This document shows positions 1 to 10,400 of a DNA stretch of 64,000 bases, piece by piece. Position 1 is the stretch's first letter, and every line of letters begins with the position of its first letter. The notes under the pieces are model-generated. The model saw only the letters and a list, made by a program, of their open reading frames with translations, was not told the DNA's origin and ran no database searches. The stretch is taken from assembly GCA_023078555.1 (NCBI GenBank), contig CM041199.1, positions 10,713,943 through 10,777,942 of the forward strand, read 5' to 3'. The position numbers and the translations under genes were made by a program. The stretch comes from Ulva prolifera. Taxonomy: Eukaryota > Chlorophyta > Ulvophyceae > Ulvales > Ulvaceae.

Positions 1-420
1 TCCATCATTCATTGCGTATTTTCTGCAGACACCATGGAGTGGTGTAATGCAAAAGTGCACACTTTCCACCAACCCATGTGAACGGACTTGGTTGCAGCCA
101 CGCAACCCCCCCGCACATCAAAGGTACGACGACATGAACATTCCAAGATGTTGGGAGGCATGGGATGTCCATCATTCATTGCGTATTTTCTGCAGACACC
201 ATGGAGTGGTGTGGTGCAAAAGTGCACACTTTCCACCAACCCATGTGAATGGACTTGGTTGTAGCCACGCAACCCCCCGCGCATGAAAAGGTACGTCGCC
301 ATGAACATTCCAAGATGTTGGGGGGTATGGGATGATTATCATTCATTGCATATTTGCTGCTGACTCCCAGGAGTGGCGTGGGGCAAAAGTGCACACTTTT
401 CACCAACCATGTGAATGGAC
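1..420 (+). repeat. Left edge: partial A, one A* and one B monomer
   Basis: Bases 1-87 are the right end of an A monomer with the GTAATGC variant. The monomer at 88-254 is A* type (TTGGTTGCAG, GCACATCAAAGG, GACGACATG, GGGAGGCATGGG) and carries a C7 run at 106-112 instead of C6. A B monomer fills 255-420, directly before the first C. The A* type recurs near 22.7, 23.4, 25.4-25.6, 45.7-45.9, 48.5-48.7 and 60.3-62.9 kb. Confidence 0.9.
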
Positions 421-585
421 TTGGCTATAGACAAGCATACCCCCGCGCACCATAGGGAAGTTGCCAGAAACATCCTTTGATTCTGAAAGATCTAGGACGT
501 CAAGTATGCATTGCACAGTTGTTGCTAACTCCCAGGAGTGGTGTGGAACAAAAGTGCACACTTTTCACCAACCATGTGAATGGAC
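421..585 (+). repeat. Class C monomer, representative copy (165 bp, diverged)
   Basis: Class C starts TTGGCTATAGACAAGCATA and contains CACCATAGGGAAGTTGCC, GAAAGATCTAGGACGTCAAG and AGTATGCATTGCACAG. It then rejoins a B-like right part through ACTCCCAGGAGT, GGAACAAAAG and TTTTCACCAACCATG. Its left two thirds can still be lined up with A/B (TTGG, TAG, CCCCCGCGCA) but is strongly diverged, so it is an old monomer lineage rather than an insertion. It carries a BglII site (488-493 here), an AatII site and an NsiI site, all absent from the A and B representatives. Confidence 0.93.
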
Positions 586-752
586 TTGGTTGTAGCCACG
601 CAACCCCCCGCGCATCAAAAGGTACATCGCCATCAACATTCCAAGATGTTGGGGGGTATGGGATGTCCATCATTCATTGCGTATTTTCTGCAGACACCAT
701 GGAGTGGTGTGGTGCAAAAGTGCACACTTTCCACCAACCCATGTGAATGGAC
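586..752 (+). repeat. Class A monomer, representative copy (167 bp)
   Basis: This copy reads TTGG...GGAC and is 167 bp long. Class A is defined by TGTCCATCATTCATTGCG, then TTTTCTGCAGACACC and ATGGAGTGGTGTGG, and a right end with TTTCCACCAACCCATG. It contains one PstI site (CTGCAG), one NcoI site (CCATGG) and one ApaLI site (GTGCAC). Counting a consensus-like A copy gives 85 G+C of 167. A is the commonest class. Recurrent variants are GCGTGG, GTAATGC and TGTGG in the right half. The left half may read GCATCAAAA, GCAGCAAAA, GCATGAAAA or GCACATCAAAGG. Confidence 0.95.
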
Positions 753-1086
753 TTGGTTGTAGCCACGCAACCCCCCGCGCATCAAAAGGTACGTCCCCAT
801 GAACATTCAAAGATGTCGGGGGGTATGGGATGTCCATCATCCATTGCGTATTTTCTGCAGACACCATGGAGTGGTGTGGTGCAAAAATATACACTTTCCA
901 CCAACACATGTGAATGGACTTGGTTGTAGCCACGCAACCCCCCGCGCATGAAAAGGTACGTCGCCATGAACATTCCAAGATGTTGGGGGGTATGGGATGA
1001 TTATCATTCATTGCGTATTTTCTGCAGACACCATGGCGTGGTGTGGTGCAAAAGTGCACACTTTCCACCAGCCCATGTGAATGGAC

Positions 1087-1252
1087 TTGGTTGTAGCCAC
1101 GCAACCCCCCGCGCAGCAAAAGGTACGTCGCCATCAACATTCCAAGATGTTGGGGGGTATGGGATGATTATCATTCATTGCATATTTGCTGCTGACTCCC
1201 AGGAGTGGCGTGGGGCAAAAGTGCACACTTTTCACCAACCATGTGAATGGAC
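1087..1252 (+). repeat. Class B monomer, representative copy (166 bp)
   Basis: Class B shares the left landmarks of class A. It then reads GATGATTATCATTCATTG, CATATTTGCTGCTGACTCCC, AGGAGTGGCGTGGGGC and TTTTCACCAACCATGTG. One C is missing from the CCAACCC end of class A, giving 166 bp, and there is no PstI or NcoI site. B monomers usually come in pairs or threes and always stand immediately before a C monomer. Some copies carry TGTCCATC from class A in the middle and are therefore mosaic. Confidence 0.95.
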
Positions 1253-4130
1253 TTGGTTGTAGCCACGCAACCCCCCGCGCATGAAAAGGTACGTCGCCAT
1301 GAACATTCCAAGATGTTGGGGGGTATGGGATGATTATCATTCATTGCATATTTGCTGCTGACTCCCAGGAGTGGCGTGGGGCAAAAGTGCACACTTTTCA
1401 CCAACCATGTGAATGGACTTGGTTGTAGCCACGCAACCCCCCGCGCAGCAAAAGGTACATCGCGATCAACATTCCAAGATGTTGGGGGGTATGGGATGAT
1501 TATCATTCATTGCATATTTGCTGCTGACTCCCAGGAGTGGTGTGGTGCAAAAGTGCACACTTGCCACCAACCCATGTGAATGGACTTGGTTGTAGCCACG
1601 CAACCCCCCGCGCATCAAAAGGTACATCGCCATCAACATTCCAAGATGTTGGGGGGTATGGGATGTCCATCATTCATTGCGTATTTGCTGCTGACTCCCG
1701 GGAGTGGCGTGGGGCAAAAGTGCACACTTTTCACCAACCATGTGAATGGACTTGGTTGTAGCCGCGCAACCCCCCGCGCATGAAAAGGTACGTCGCCATG
1801 AACATTCCAAGATGTTGGGGGGTATGGGATGATTATCATTCATTGCATATTTGCTGCTGACTCCCAGGAGTGGCGTGGGGCAAAAGTGCACACTTTTCAC
1901 CAACCATGTGAATGGACTTGGCTATAGACAAGCATACCCCCGCGCACAATAGGGAAGTTGCCAGAAACATCCTTTGATTCTGAAAGATCTAGGACGTCAA
2001 GTATGCATTGCACAGTTGTTGCTAACTCCTAGGAGTGGCGTGGAACAAAAGTGTACACTTTCCACCAACCCATGTGAATGGACTTGGTTGTAGCCACGCA
2101 ACCCCCCGCGCATCAAAAGGTACGTTGCCATCAACATTCCAAGATGTTGGGGGGTATGGGATGTCCATCATTCATTGCGTATTTTCTGCAGACACCATGG
2201 AGTGGTGTGGTGCAAAAGTGCACACTTTCCACCAACCCATGTGAATGGACTTGGTTGTAGCCACGCAACCCCCCGCGCATCAAAAGGTACGTCGACATGA
2301 ACATTCAAAGATGTTGGGGGGTATGGGATGTCCATCATTCATTGCGTATTTTCTGCAGACACCATGGAGTGGTGTGGTGCAAAAATATACACTTTCCACC
2401 AACACATGTGAATGGACTTGGTTGTAGCCACGCAACCCCCCGCGCATGAAAAGGTACGTCGCCATGAACATTCCAAGATGTTGGGGGGTATGGGATGATT
2501 ATCATTCATTGCGTATTTTCTGCAGACACCATGGCGTGGTGTGGTGCAAAAGTGCACACTTTCCACCAGCCCATGTGAATGGACTTGGTTGTAGCCACGC
2601 AACCCCCCGCGCAGCAAAAGGTACGTCGCCATCAACATTCCAAGATGTTGGGGGGTATGGGATGATTATCATTCATTGCATATTTGCTGCTGACTCCCAG
2701 GAGTGGCGTGGGGCAAAAGTGCACACTTTTCACCAACCATGTGAATGGACTTGGTTGTAGCCACGCAACCCCCCGCGCATGAAAAGGTACGTCGCCATGA
2801 ACATTCCAAGATGTTGGGGGGTATGGGATGATTATCATTCATTGCATATTTGCTGCTGACTCCCAGGAGTGGCGTGGGGCAAAAGTGCACACTTTTCACC
2901 AACCATGTGAATGGACTTGGCTATAGACAAGCATACCCCCGCGCACAATAGGGAAGTTGCCAGAAACATCCTTTGATTCTGAAAGATCTAGGACGTCAAG
3001 TATGCATTGCACAGTTGTTGCTAACTCCTAGGAGTGGCGTGGAACAAAAGTGTACACTTTCCACCAACCCATGTGAATGGACTTGGTTGTAGCCACGCAA
3101 CCCCCCGCGCATCAAAAGGTACGTTGCCATCAACATTCCAAGATGTTGGGGGGTATGGGATGTCCATCATTCATTGCGTATTTTCTGCAGACACCATGGA
3201 GTGGTGTGGTGCAAAAGTGCACACTTTCCACCAACCCATGTGAATGGACTTGGTTGTAGCCACGCAACCCCCCGCGCATCAAAAGGTACGTCGACATGAA
3301 CATTCAAAGATGTTGGGGGGTATGGGATGTCCATCATTCATTGCGTATTTTCTGCAGACACCATGGAGTGGTGTGGTGCAAAAATGCACACTTTCCACCA
3401 ACCAATGTGAATGGACTTGGTTGTAGCCACGCAACCCCCCGCGCAGCAAAAGGTACGTTGCCATCAACATTCAAAGATGTTGGGGGGTATGGGATGTCCA
3501 TCATTCATTGCGTATTTTCTGCAGACACCATGGCGTGGTGTGGTGCAAAAGTGTACACTTTTCACCAACCATGTGAATGGACTTGGTTGTAGCCACGCAA
3601 CCCCCCGCGCATGAAAAGGTACGTCGCCATGAACATTCCAAGATGTTGGGGGGTATGGGATGATTATCATTCATTGCATATTTGCTGGTGACTCCCAGGA
3701 GTGGCGTGGGGCAAAAGTGCACACTTTTCACCAACCATGTGAATGGACTTGGCTATAGACAAGCATACCCCCGCGCACCATAGGGAAGTTGCCAGAAACA
3801 TCCTTTGATTCTGAAAGATCTAGGACGTCAAGTATGCATTGCACAGTTGTTGCTAACTCCCAGGAGTGGCGTGGAACAAAAGTGCACACTTTTCACCAAC
3901 CATGTGAATGGACTTGGTTGTAGCCACGCAACCCCCCGCGCAGCAAAAGGTACGTCGCCATCAACATTCCAAGATTTTGGGGGGTATGGGATGTCCATCA
4001 TTCATTGCGTATTTTCTGCAGACACCATGGCGTGGTGTGGTGCAAAAGTGCACACTTTCCACCAGCCCATCTGAATGGACTTGGTTGTAGCCACGCAACC
4101 CCCCGCGCAGCAAAAGGTACATCGCGATCA

Positions 4131-7100
4131 ACATTCCAAGATGTTGGGGGGTATGGGATGATTATCATTCATTGCATATTTGCTGCTGACTCCCAGGAGT
4201 GGTGTGGTGCAAAAGTGCACACTTGCCACCAACCCATGTGAATGGACTTGGTTGTAGCCACGCAACCCCCCGCGCATCAAAAGGTACATCGCCATCAACA
4301 TTCCAAGATGTTGGGGGGTATGGGATGTCCATCATTCATTGCGTATTTGCTGCTGACTCCCGGGAGTGGCGTGGGGCAAAAGTGCACACTTTTCACCAAC
4401 CATGTGAATGGACTTGGTTGTAGCCGCGCAACCCCCCGCGCATGAAAAGGTACGTCGCCATGAACATTCCAAGATGTTGGGGGGTATGGGATGATTATCA
4501 TTCATTGCATATTTGCTGCTGACTCCCAGGAGTGGCGTGGGGCAAAAGTGCACACTTTTCACCAACCATGTGAATGGACTTGGCTATAGACAAGCATACC
4601 CCCGCGCACCATAGGGAAGTTGCCAGAAACATCCTTTGATTCTGAAAGATCTAGGACGTCAAGTATGCATTGCACAGTTGTTGCTAACTCCCAGGAGTGG
4701 CGTGGAACAAAAGTGCACACTTTTCACCAACCATGTGAATTGACTCGGTTGTAGCCACGCAACCCCCCGCGCAGCAAAAGGTACGTCGCCATCAACATTC
4801 CAAGATGTTGGGGGGTATGGGATGTCCATCATGCATTGCGTATTTTCTGCAGACACCATGGCGTGGTGTGGTGCAAAACTGCACACTTTCCACCAACCCA
4901 TGTGAATGGACTTGGTTGTAGCCACGCAACCCCCCGCGCAGCAAAAGGTACGTCGCCATCAACATTCCAAGATGTTGGGGGGTATGGGATGTCCATCATT
5001 CATTGCATATTTGCTGCTGACTCCCAGGAGTGGCGTGGGGCAAAAGTGCACACTTTTCACCAACCATGTGAATGGACTTGGTTGTAGCCGCGCAACCCCC
5101 CGCGCATGAAAAGGTACGTCGCCATGAACATTCCAAGATGTTGGGGGGTATGGGATGATTATCATTCATTGCATATTTGCTGCTGACTCCCAGGAGTGGC
5201 GTGGGGCAAAAGTGCACACTTTTCACCAACCATGTGAATGGACTTGGCTATAGACAAGCATACCCCCGCGCACCATAGGGAAGTTGCCAGAAACATCCTT
5301 TGATTCTGAAAGATCTAGGACGTCAAGTATGCATTGCACAGTTGTTGCTAACTCCCAGGAGTGGCGTGGAACAAAAGTGCACACTTTTCACCAACCATGT
5401 GAATTGACTCGGTTGTAGCCACGCAACCCCCCGCGCAGCAAAAGGTACATCGCGATCAACATTCCAAGATGTTGGGGGGTATGGGATGATTATCATTCAT
5501 TGCATATTTGCTGCTGACTCCCAGGAGTGGTGTGGTGCAAAAGTGCACACTTGCCACCAACCCATGTGAATGGACTTGGTTGTAGCCACGCAACCCCCCG
5601 CGCATCAAAAGGTACATCGCCATCAACATTCCAAGATGTTGGGGGGTATGGGATGTCCATCATTCATTGCGTATTTTCTGCTGACTCCCAGGAGTGGCGT
5701 GGGGCAAAAGTGCACACTTTTCACCAACCATGTGAATGGACTTGGTTGTAGCCGCGCAACCCCCCGCGCATGAAAAGGTACGTCGCCATGAACATTCCAA
5801 GATGTTGGGGGGTATGGGATGATTATCATTCATTGCATATTTGCTGCTGACTCCCAGGAGTGGTGTGGTGCAAAAGTGCACACTTGCCACCAACCCATGT
5901 GAATGGACTTGGTTGTAGCCACGCAACCCCCCGCGCATCAAAAGGTACATCGCCATCAACATTCCAAGATGTTGGGGGGTATGGGATGTCCATCATTCAT
6001 TGCGTATTTGCTGCTGACTCCCGGGAGTGGCGTGGGGCAAAAGTGCACACTTTTCACCAACCATGTGAATGGACTTGGTTGTAGCCGCGCAACCCCCCGC
6101 GCATGAAAAGGTACGTCGCCATGAACATTCCAAGATGTTGGGGGGTATGGGATGATTATCATTCATTGCATATTTGCTGCTGACTCCCAGGAGTGGCGTG
6201 GGGCAAAAGTGCACACTTTTCACCAACCATGTGAATGGACTTGGCTATAGACAAGCATACCCCCGCGCACCATAGGGAAGTTGCCAGAAACATCCTTTGA
6301 TTCTGAAAGATCTAGGACGTCAAGTATGCATTGCACAGTTGTTGCTAACTCCCAGGAGTGGCGTGGAACAAAAGTGCACACTTTTCACCAACCATGTGAA
6401 TTGACTCGGTTGTAGCCACGCAACCCCCCGCGCAGCAAAAGGTACGTCGCCATCAACATTCCAAGATGTTGGGGGGTATGGGATGTCCATCATGCATTGC
6501 GTATTTTCTGCAGACACCATGGCGTGGTGTGGTGCAAAACTGCACACTTTCCACCAACCCATGTGAATGGACTTGGTTGTAGCCACGCAACCCCCCGCGC
6601 AGCAAAAGGTACGTCGCCATCAACATTCCAAGATGTTGGGGGGTATGGGATGTCCATCATTCATTGCATATTTGCTGCTGACTCCCAGGAGTGGCGTGGG
6701 GCAAAAGTGCACACTTTTCACCAACCATGTGAATGGACTTGGTTGTAGCCGCGCAACCCCCCGCGCATGAAAAGGTACGTCGCCATGAACATTCCAAGAT
6801 GTTGGGGGGTATGGGATGATTATCATTCATTGCATATTTGCTGCTGACTCCCAGGAGTGGCGTGGGGCAAAAGTGCACACTTTTCACCAACCATGTGAAT
6901 GGACTTGGCTATAGACAAGCATACCCCCGCGCACCATAGGGAAGTTGCCAGAAACATCCTTTGATTCTGAAAGATCTAGGACGTCAAGTATGCATTGCAC
7001 AGTTGTTGCTAACTCCCAGGAGTGGCGTGGAACAAAAGTGCACACTTTTCACCAACCATGTGAATTGACTCGGTTGTAGCCACGCAACCCCCCGCGCAGC

Positions 7101-7452
7101 AAAAGGTACATCGCGATCAACATTCCAAGATGTTGGGGGGTATGGGATGATTATCATTCATTGCATATTTGCTGCTGACTCCCAGGAGTGGTGTGGTGCA
7201 AAAGTGCACACTTGCCACCAACCCATGTGAATGGACTTGGTTGTAGCCACGCAACCCCCCGCGCATCAAAAGGTACATCGCCATCAACATTCCAAGATGT
7301 TGGGGGGTATGGGATGTCCATCATTCATTGCGTATTTTCTGCTGACTCCCAGGAGTGGCGTGGGGCAAAAGTGCACACTTTTCACCAACCATGTGAATGG
7401 ACTTGGTTGTAGCCGCGCAACCCCCCGCGCATGAAAAGGTACGTCGCCATGA
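4131..7452 (+). repeat. Tandem duplication of a 1661-bp, ten-monomer block
   Basis: About 4131-5791 is repeated at about 5792-7452 with no difference I could find. Matching continues to about 7520. Shared private features are the ACTCCCGGGAGT palindrome, the ACTTGCCACC right end, GAATTGACTCGG after C, CATCATGCATTGCG and AAAACTGCACAC. Block boundaries fall inside monomers at equivalent positions, as expected from unequal exchange in register. Exact breakpoints cannot be fixed inside identical repeats. Confidence 0.88.
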
Positions 7453-10400
7453 ACATTCCAAGATGTTGGGGGGTATGGGATGATTATCATTCATTGCATA
7501 TTTGCTGCTGACTCCCAGGAGTGGCGTGGGGCAAAAGTGCACACTTTTCACCAACCATGTGAATGGACTTGGCTATAGACAAGCATACCCCCGCGCACCA
7601 TAGGGAAGTTGCCAGAAACATCCTTTGATTCTGAAAGATCTAGGACGTCAAGTATGCATTGCACAGTTGTTGCTAACTCCCAGGAGTGGCGTGGAACAAA
7701 AGTGCACACTTTTCACCAACCATGTGAATTGACTCGGTTGTAGCCACGCAACCCCCCGCGCAGCAAAAGGTACATCGCGATCAACATTCCAAGATGTTGG
7801 GGGGTATGGGATGATTATCATTCATTGCATATTTGCTGCTGACTCCCAGGAGTGGTGTGGTGCAAAAGTGCACACTTGCCACCAACCCATGTGAATGGAC
7901 TTGGTTGTAGCCACGCAACCCCCCGCGCATCAAAAGGTACATCGCCATCAACATTCCAAGATGTTGGGGGGTATGGGATGTCCATCATTCATTGCGTATT
8001 TTCTGCAGACACCATGGCGTGGTGTGGTGCAAAAGTGCACACTTTCCACCAACCCATGTGAATGGACTTGGTTGTAGCCACGCAACCCCCCGCGCAGCAA
8101 AAGGTACATCGCGATCAACATTCCAAGATGTTGGGGGGTATGGGATGATTATCATTCATTGCATATTTGCTGCTGACTCCCAGGAGTGGTGTGGTGCAAA
8201 AGTGCACACTTGCCACCAACCCATGTGAATGGACTTGGTTGTAGCCACGCAATCCCCCGCGCATCAAAAGGTACATCGCCATCAACATTCCAAGATGTTG
8301 GGGGGTATGGGATGTCCATCATTCATTGCGTATTTTCTGCAGACACCATGGAGTGGTGTGGTGCAAAAGTGCACACTTTCCACCAACCCATGTGAATGGA
8401 CTTGGTTGTAGCCACGCAATCCCCCGCGCATCAAAAGGTACGTCGCCATCAACATTCCAAGATGTTGGGGGGTATGGGATGTCCATCATTCATTGCGTAT
8501 TTTCTGCAGACACCATGGAGTGGTGTAATGCAAAAGTGCACACTTTCCACCAACCCATGTGAATGGACTTGGTTGTAGCCACGCAACCCCCCGCGCAGCA
8601 AAAGGTACGTCGCCATCAACATTCCAAGATGTTGGGGGGTATGGGATGTCCATCATTCATTGCATATTTGCTGCTGACTCCCAGGAGTGGCGTGGGGCAA
8701 AAGTGCACACTTTTCACCAACCATGTGAATGGACTTGGTTGTAGCCGCGCAACCCCCCGCGCATGAAAAGGTACGTCGCCATGAACATTCCAAGATGTTG
8801 GGGGGTATGGGATGTCCATCATGCATTGCGTATTTTCTGCACACACCATGGCGTGGTGTGGTGCAAAAGTGCACACTTTCCACCAACCCATGTGAATGGA
8901 CTTGGTTGTAGCCACGCAACCCCCCGCGCAGCAAAAGGTACGTCGCCATCAACATTCCAAGATGTTGGGGGGTATGGGATGTCCATCATGCATTGCGTAT
9001 TTTCTGAAGACACCATGGCGTGGTGTGGTGCAAAACTGCACACTTTCCACCAACCCATGTGAATGGACTTGGTTGTAGCCACGCAACCCCCCGCGCAGCA
9101 AAAGGTACGTCGCCATCAACATTCCAAGATGTTGGGGGGTATGGGATGTCCATCATTCATTGCATATTTGCTGCTGACTCCCAGGAGTGGCGTGGGGCAA
9201 AAGTGCACACTTTTCACCAACCATGTGAATGGACTTGGCTATAGACAAGCATACCCCCGCGCACCATAGGGAAGTTGCCAGAAACATCCTTTGATTCTGA
9301 AAGATCTAGGACGTCAAGTATGCATTGCACAGTTGTTGCTAACTCCCAGGAGTGGCGTGGAACAAAAGTGCACACTTTTCACCAACCATGTGAATGGACT
9401 TGGTTGTAGCCACGCAACCCCCCGCGCAGCAAAAGGTACGTCGCCATCAACATTCCAAGATTTTGGGGGGTATGGGATGTCCATCATTCATTGCATATTT
9501 GCTGATGACTCCCAGGAGTGGCGTGGGGCAAAAGTGCACACTTTTCACCAACCATGTGAATGGACTTGGCTATAGACAAGCATACCCCCGCGCACCATAG
9601 GGAAGTTGCCAGAAACATCCTTTGATTCTGAAAGATCTAGGACGTCAAGTATGCATTGCACAGTTGTTGCTAACTCCCAGGAGTGGCGTGGAACAAAAGT
9701 GCACACTTTTCACCAACCATGTGAATGGACTTGGTTGTAGCCACGCAACCCCCCGCGCAGCAAAAGGTACGTCGCCATCAACATTCCAAGATTTTGGGGG
9801 GTATGGGATGTCCATCATTCATTGCGTATTTTCTGCAGACACCATGGCGTGGTGTGGTGCAAAAGTGCACACTTTCCACCAACCCATGTGAATGGACTTG
9901 GTTGTAGCCACGCAACCCCCCGCGCAGCAAAAGGTACATCGCGATCAACATTCCAAGATGTTGGGGGGTATGGGATGATTATCATTCATTGCATATTTGC
10001 TGCTGACTCCCAGGAGTGGTGTGGTGCAAAAGTGCACACTTGCCACCAACCCATGTGAATGGACTTGGTTGTAGCCACGCAATCCCCCGCGCATCAAAAG
10101 GTACATCGCCATCAACATTCCAAGATGTTGGGGGGTATGGGATGTCCATCATTCATTGCGTATTTTCTGCAGACACCATGGAGTGGTGTGGTGCAAAAGT
10201 GCACACTTTCCACCAACCCATGTGAATGGACTTGGTTGTAGCCACGCAATCCCCCGCGCATCAAAAGGTACGTCGCCATCAACATTCCAAGATGTTGGGG
10301 GGTATGGGATGTCCATCATTCATTGCGTATTTTCTGCAGACACCATGGAGTGGTGTAATGCAAAAGTGCACACTTTCCACCAACCCATGTGAATGGACTT

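Larger units (their letters stand above)
421..4580 (+). repeat. C-delimited blocks with a 999-bp six-monomer duplication
   Basis: Reading monomers in order gives C A A A B B A B B (421-1917), C A A A B B (1918-2916), C A A A B (2917-3748) and C A A B B (3749-4579). The segment 1918 to about 2391 recurs at 2917 to about 3390 (offset 999). It shares the private variants GCGCACAATAG and ACTCCTAGGAGT in C and an A-like right end that lengthens these two C copies to 166 bp. About 848-1418 also matches 2346-2916 (offset 1498), including the AAAAATATACAC variant. The block ends at the C that opens the next region. Confidence 0.85.

Noticed and set aside
421..585. Class C monomer as an inserted mobile element or unrelated sequence
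   Set aside because: It has monomer length, no target-site duplication and no terminal repeats. It aligns with A/B at TTGG, CCCCCGCGCA and the whole right part, so it is a diverged monomer.
651..662. Stand-alone G-quadruplex
   Set aside because: Each monomer has only G6 and one nearby G3. Four tracts would have to come from two distant monomers, and the run is interrupted in several subfamilies.
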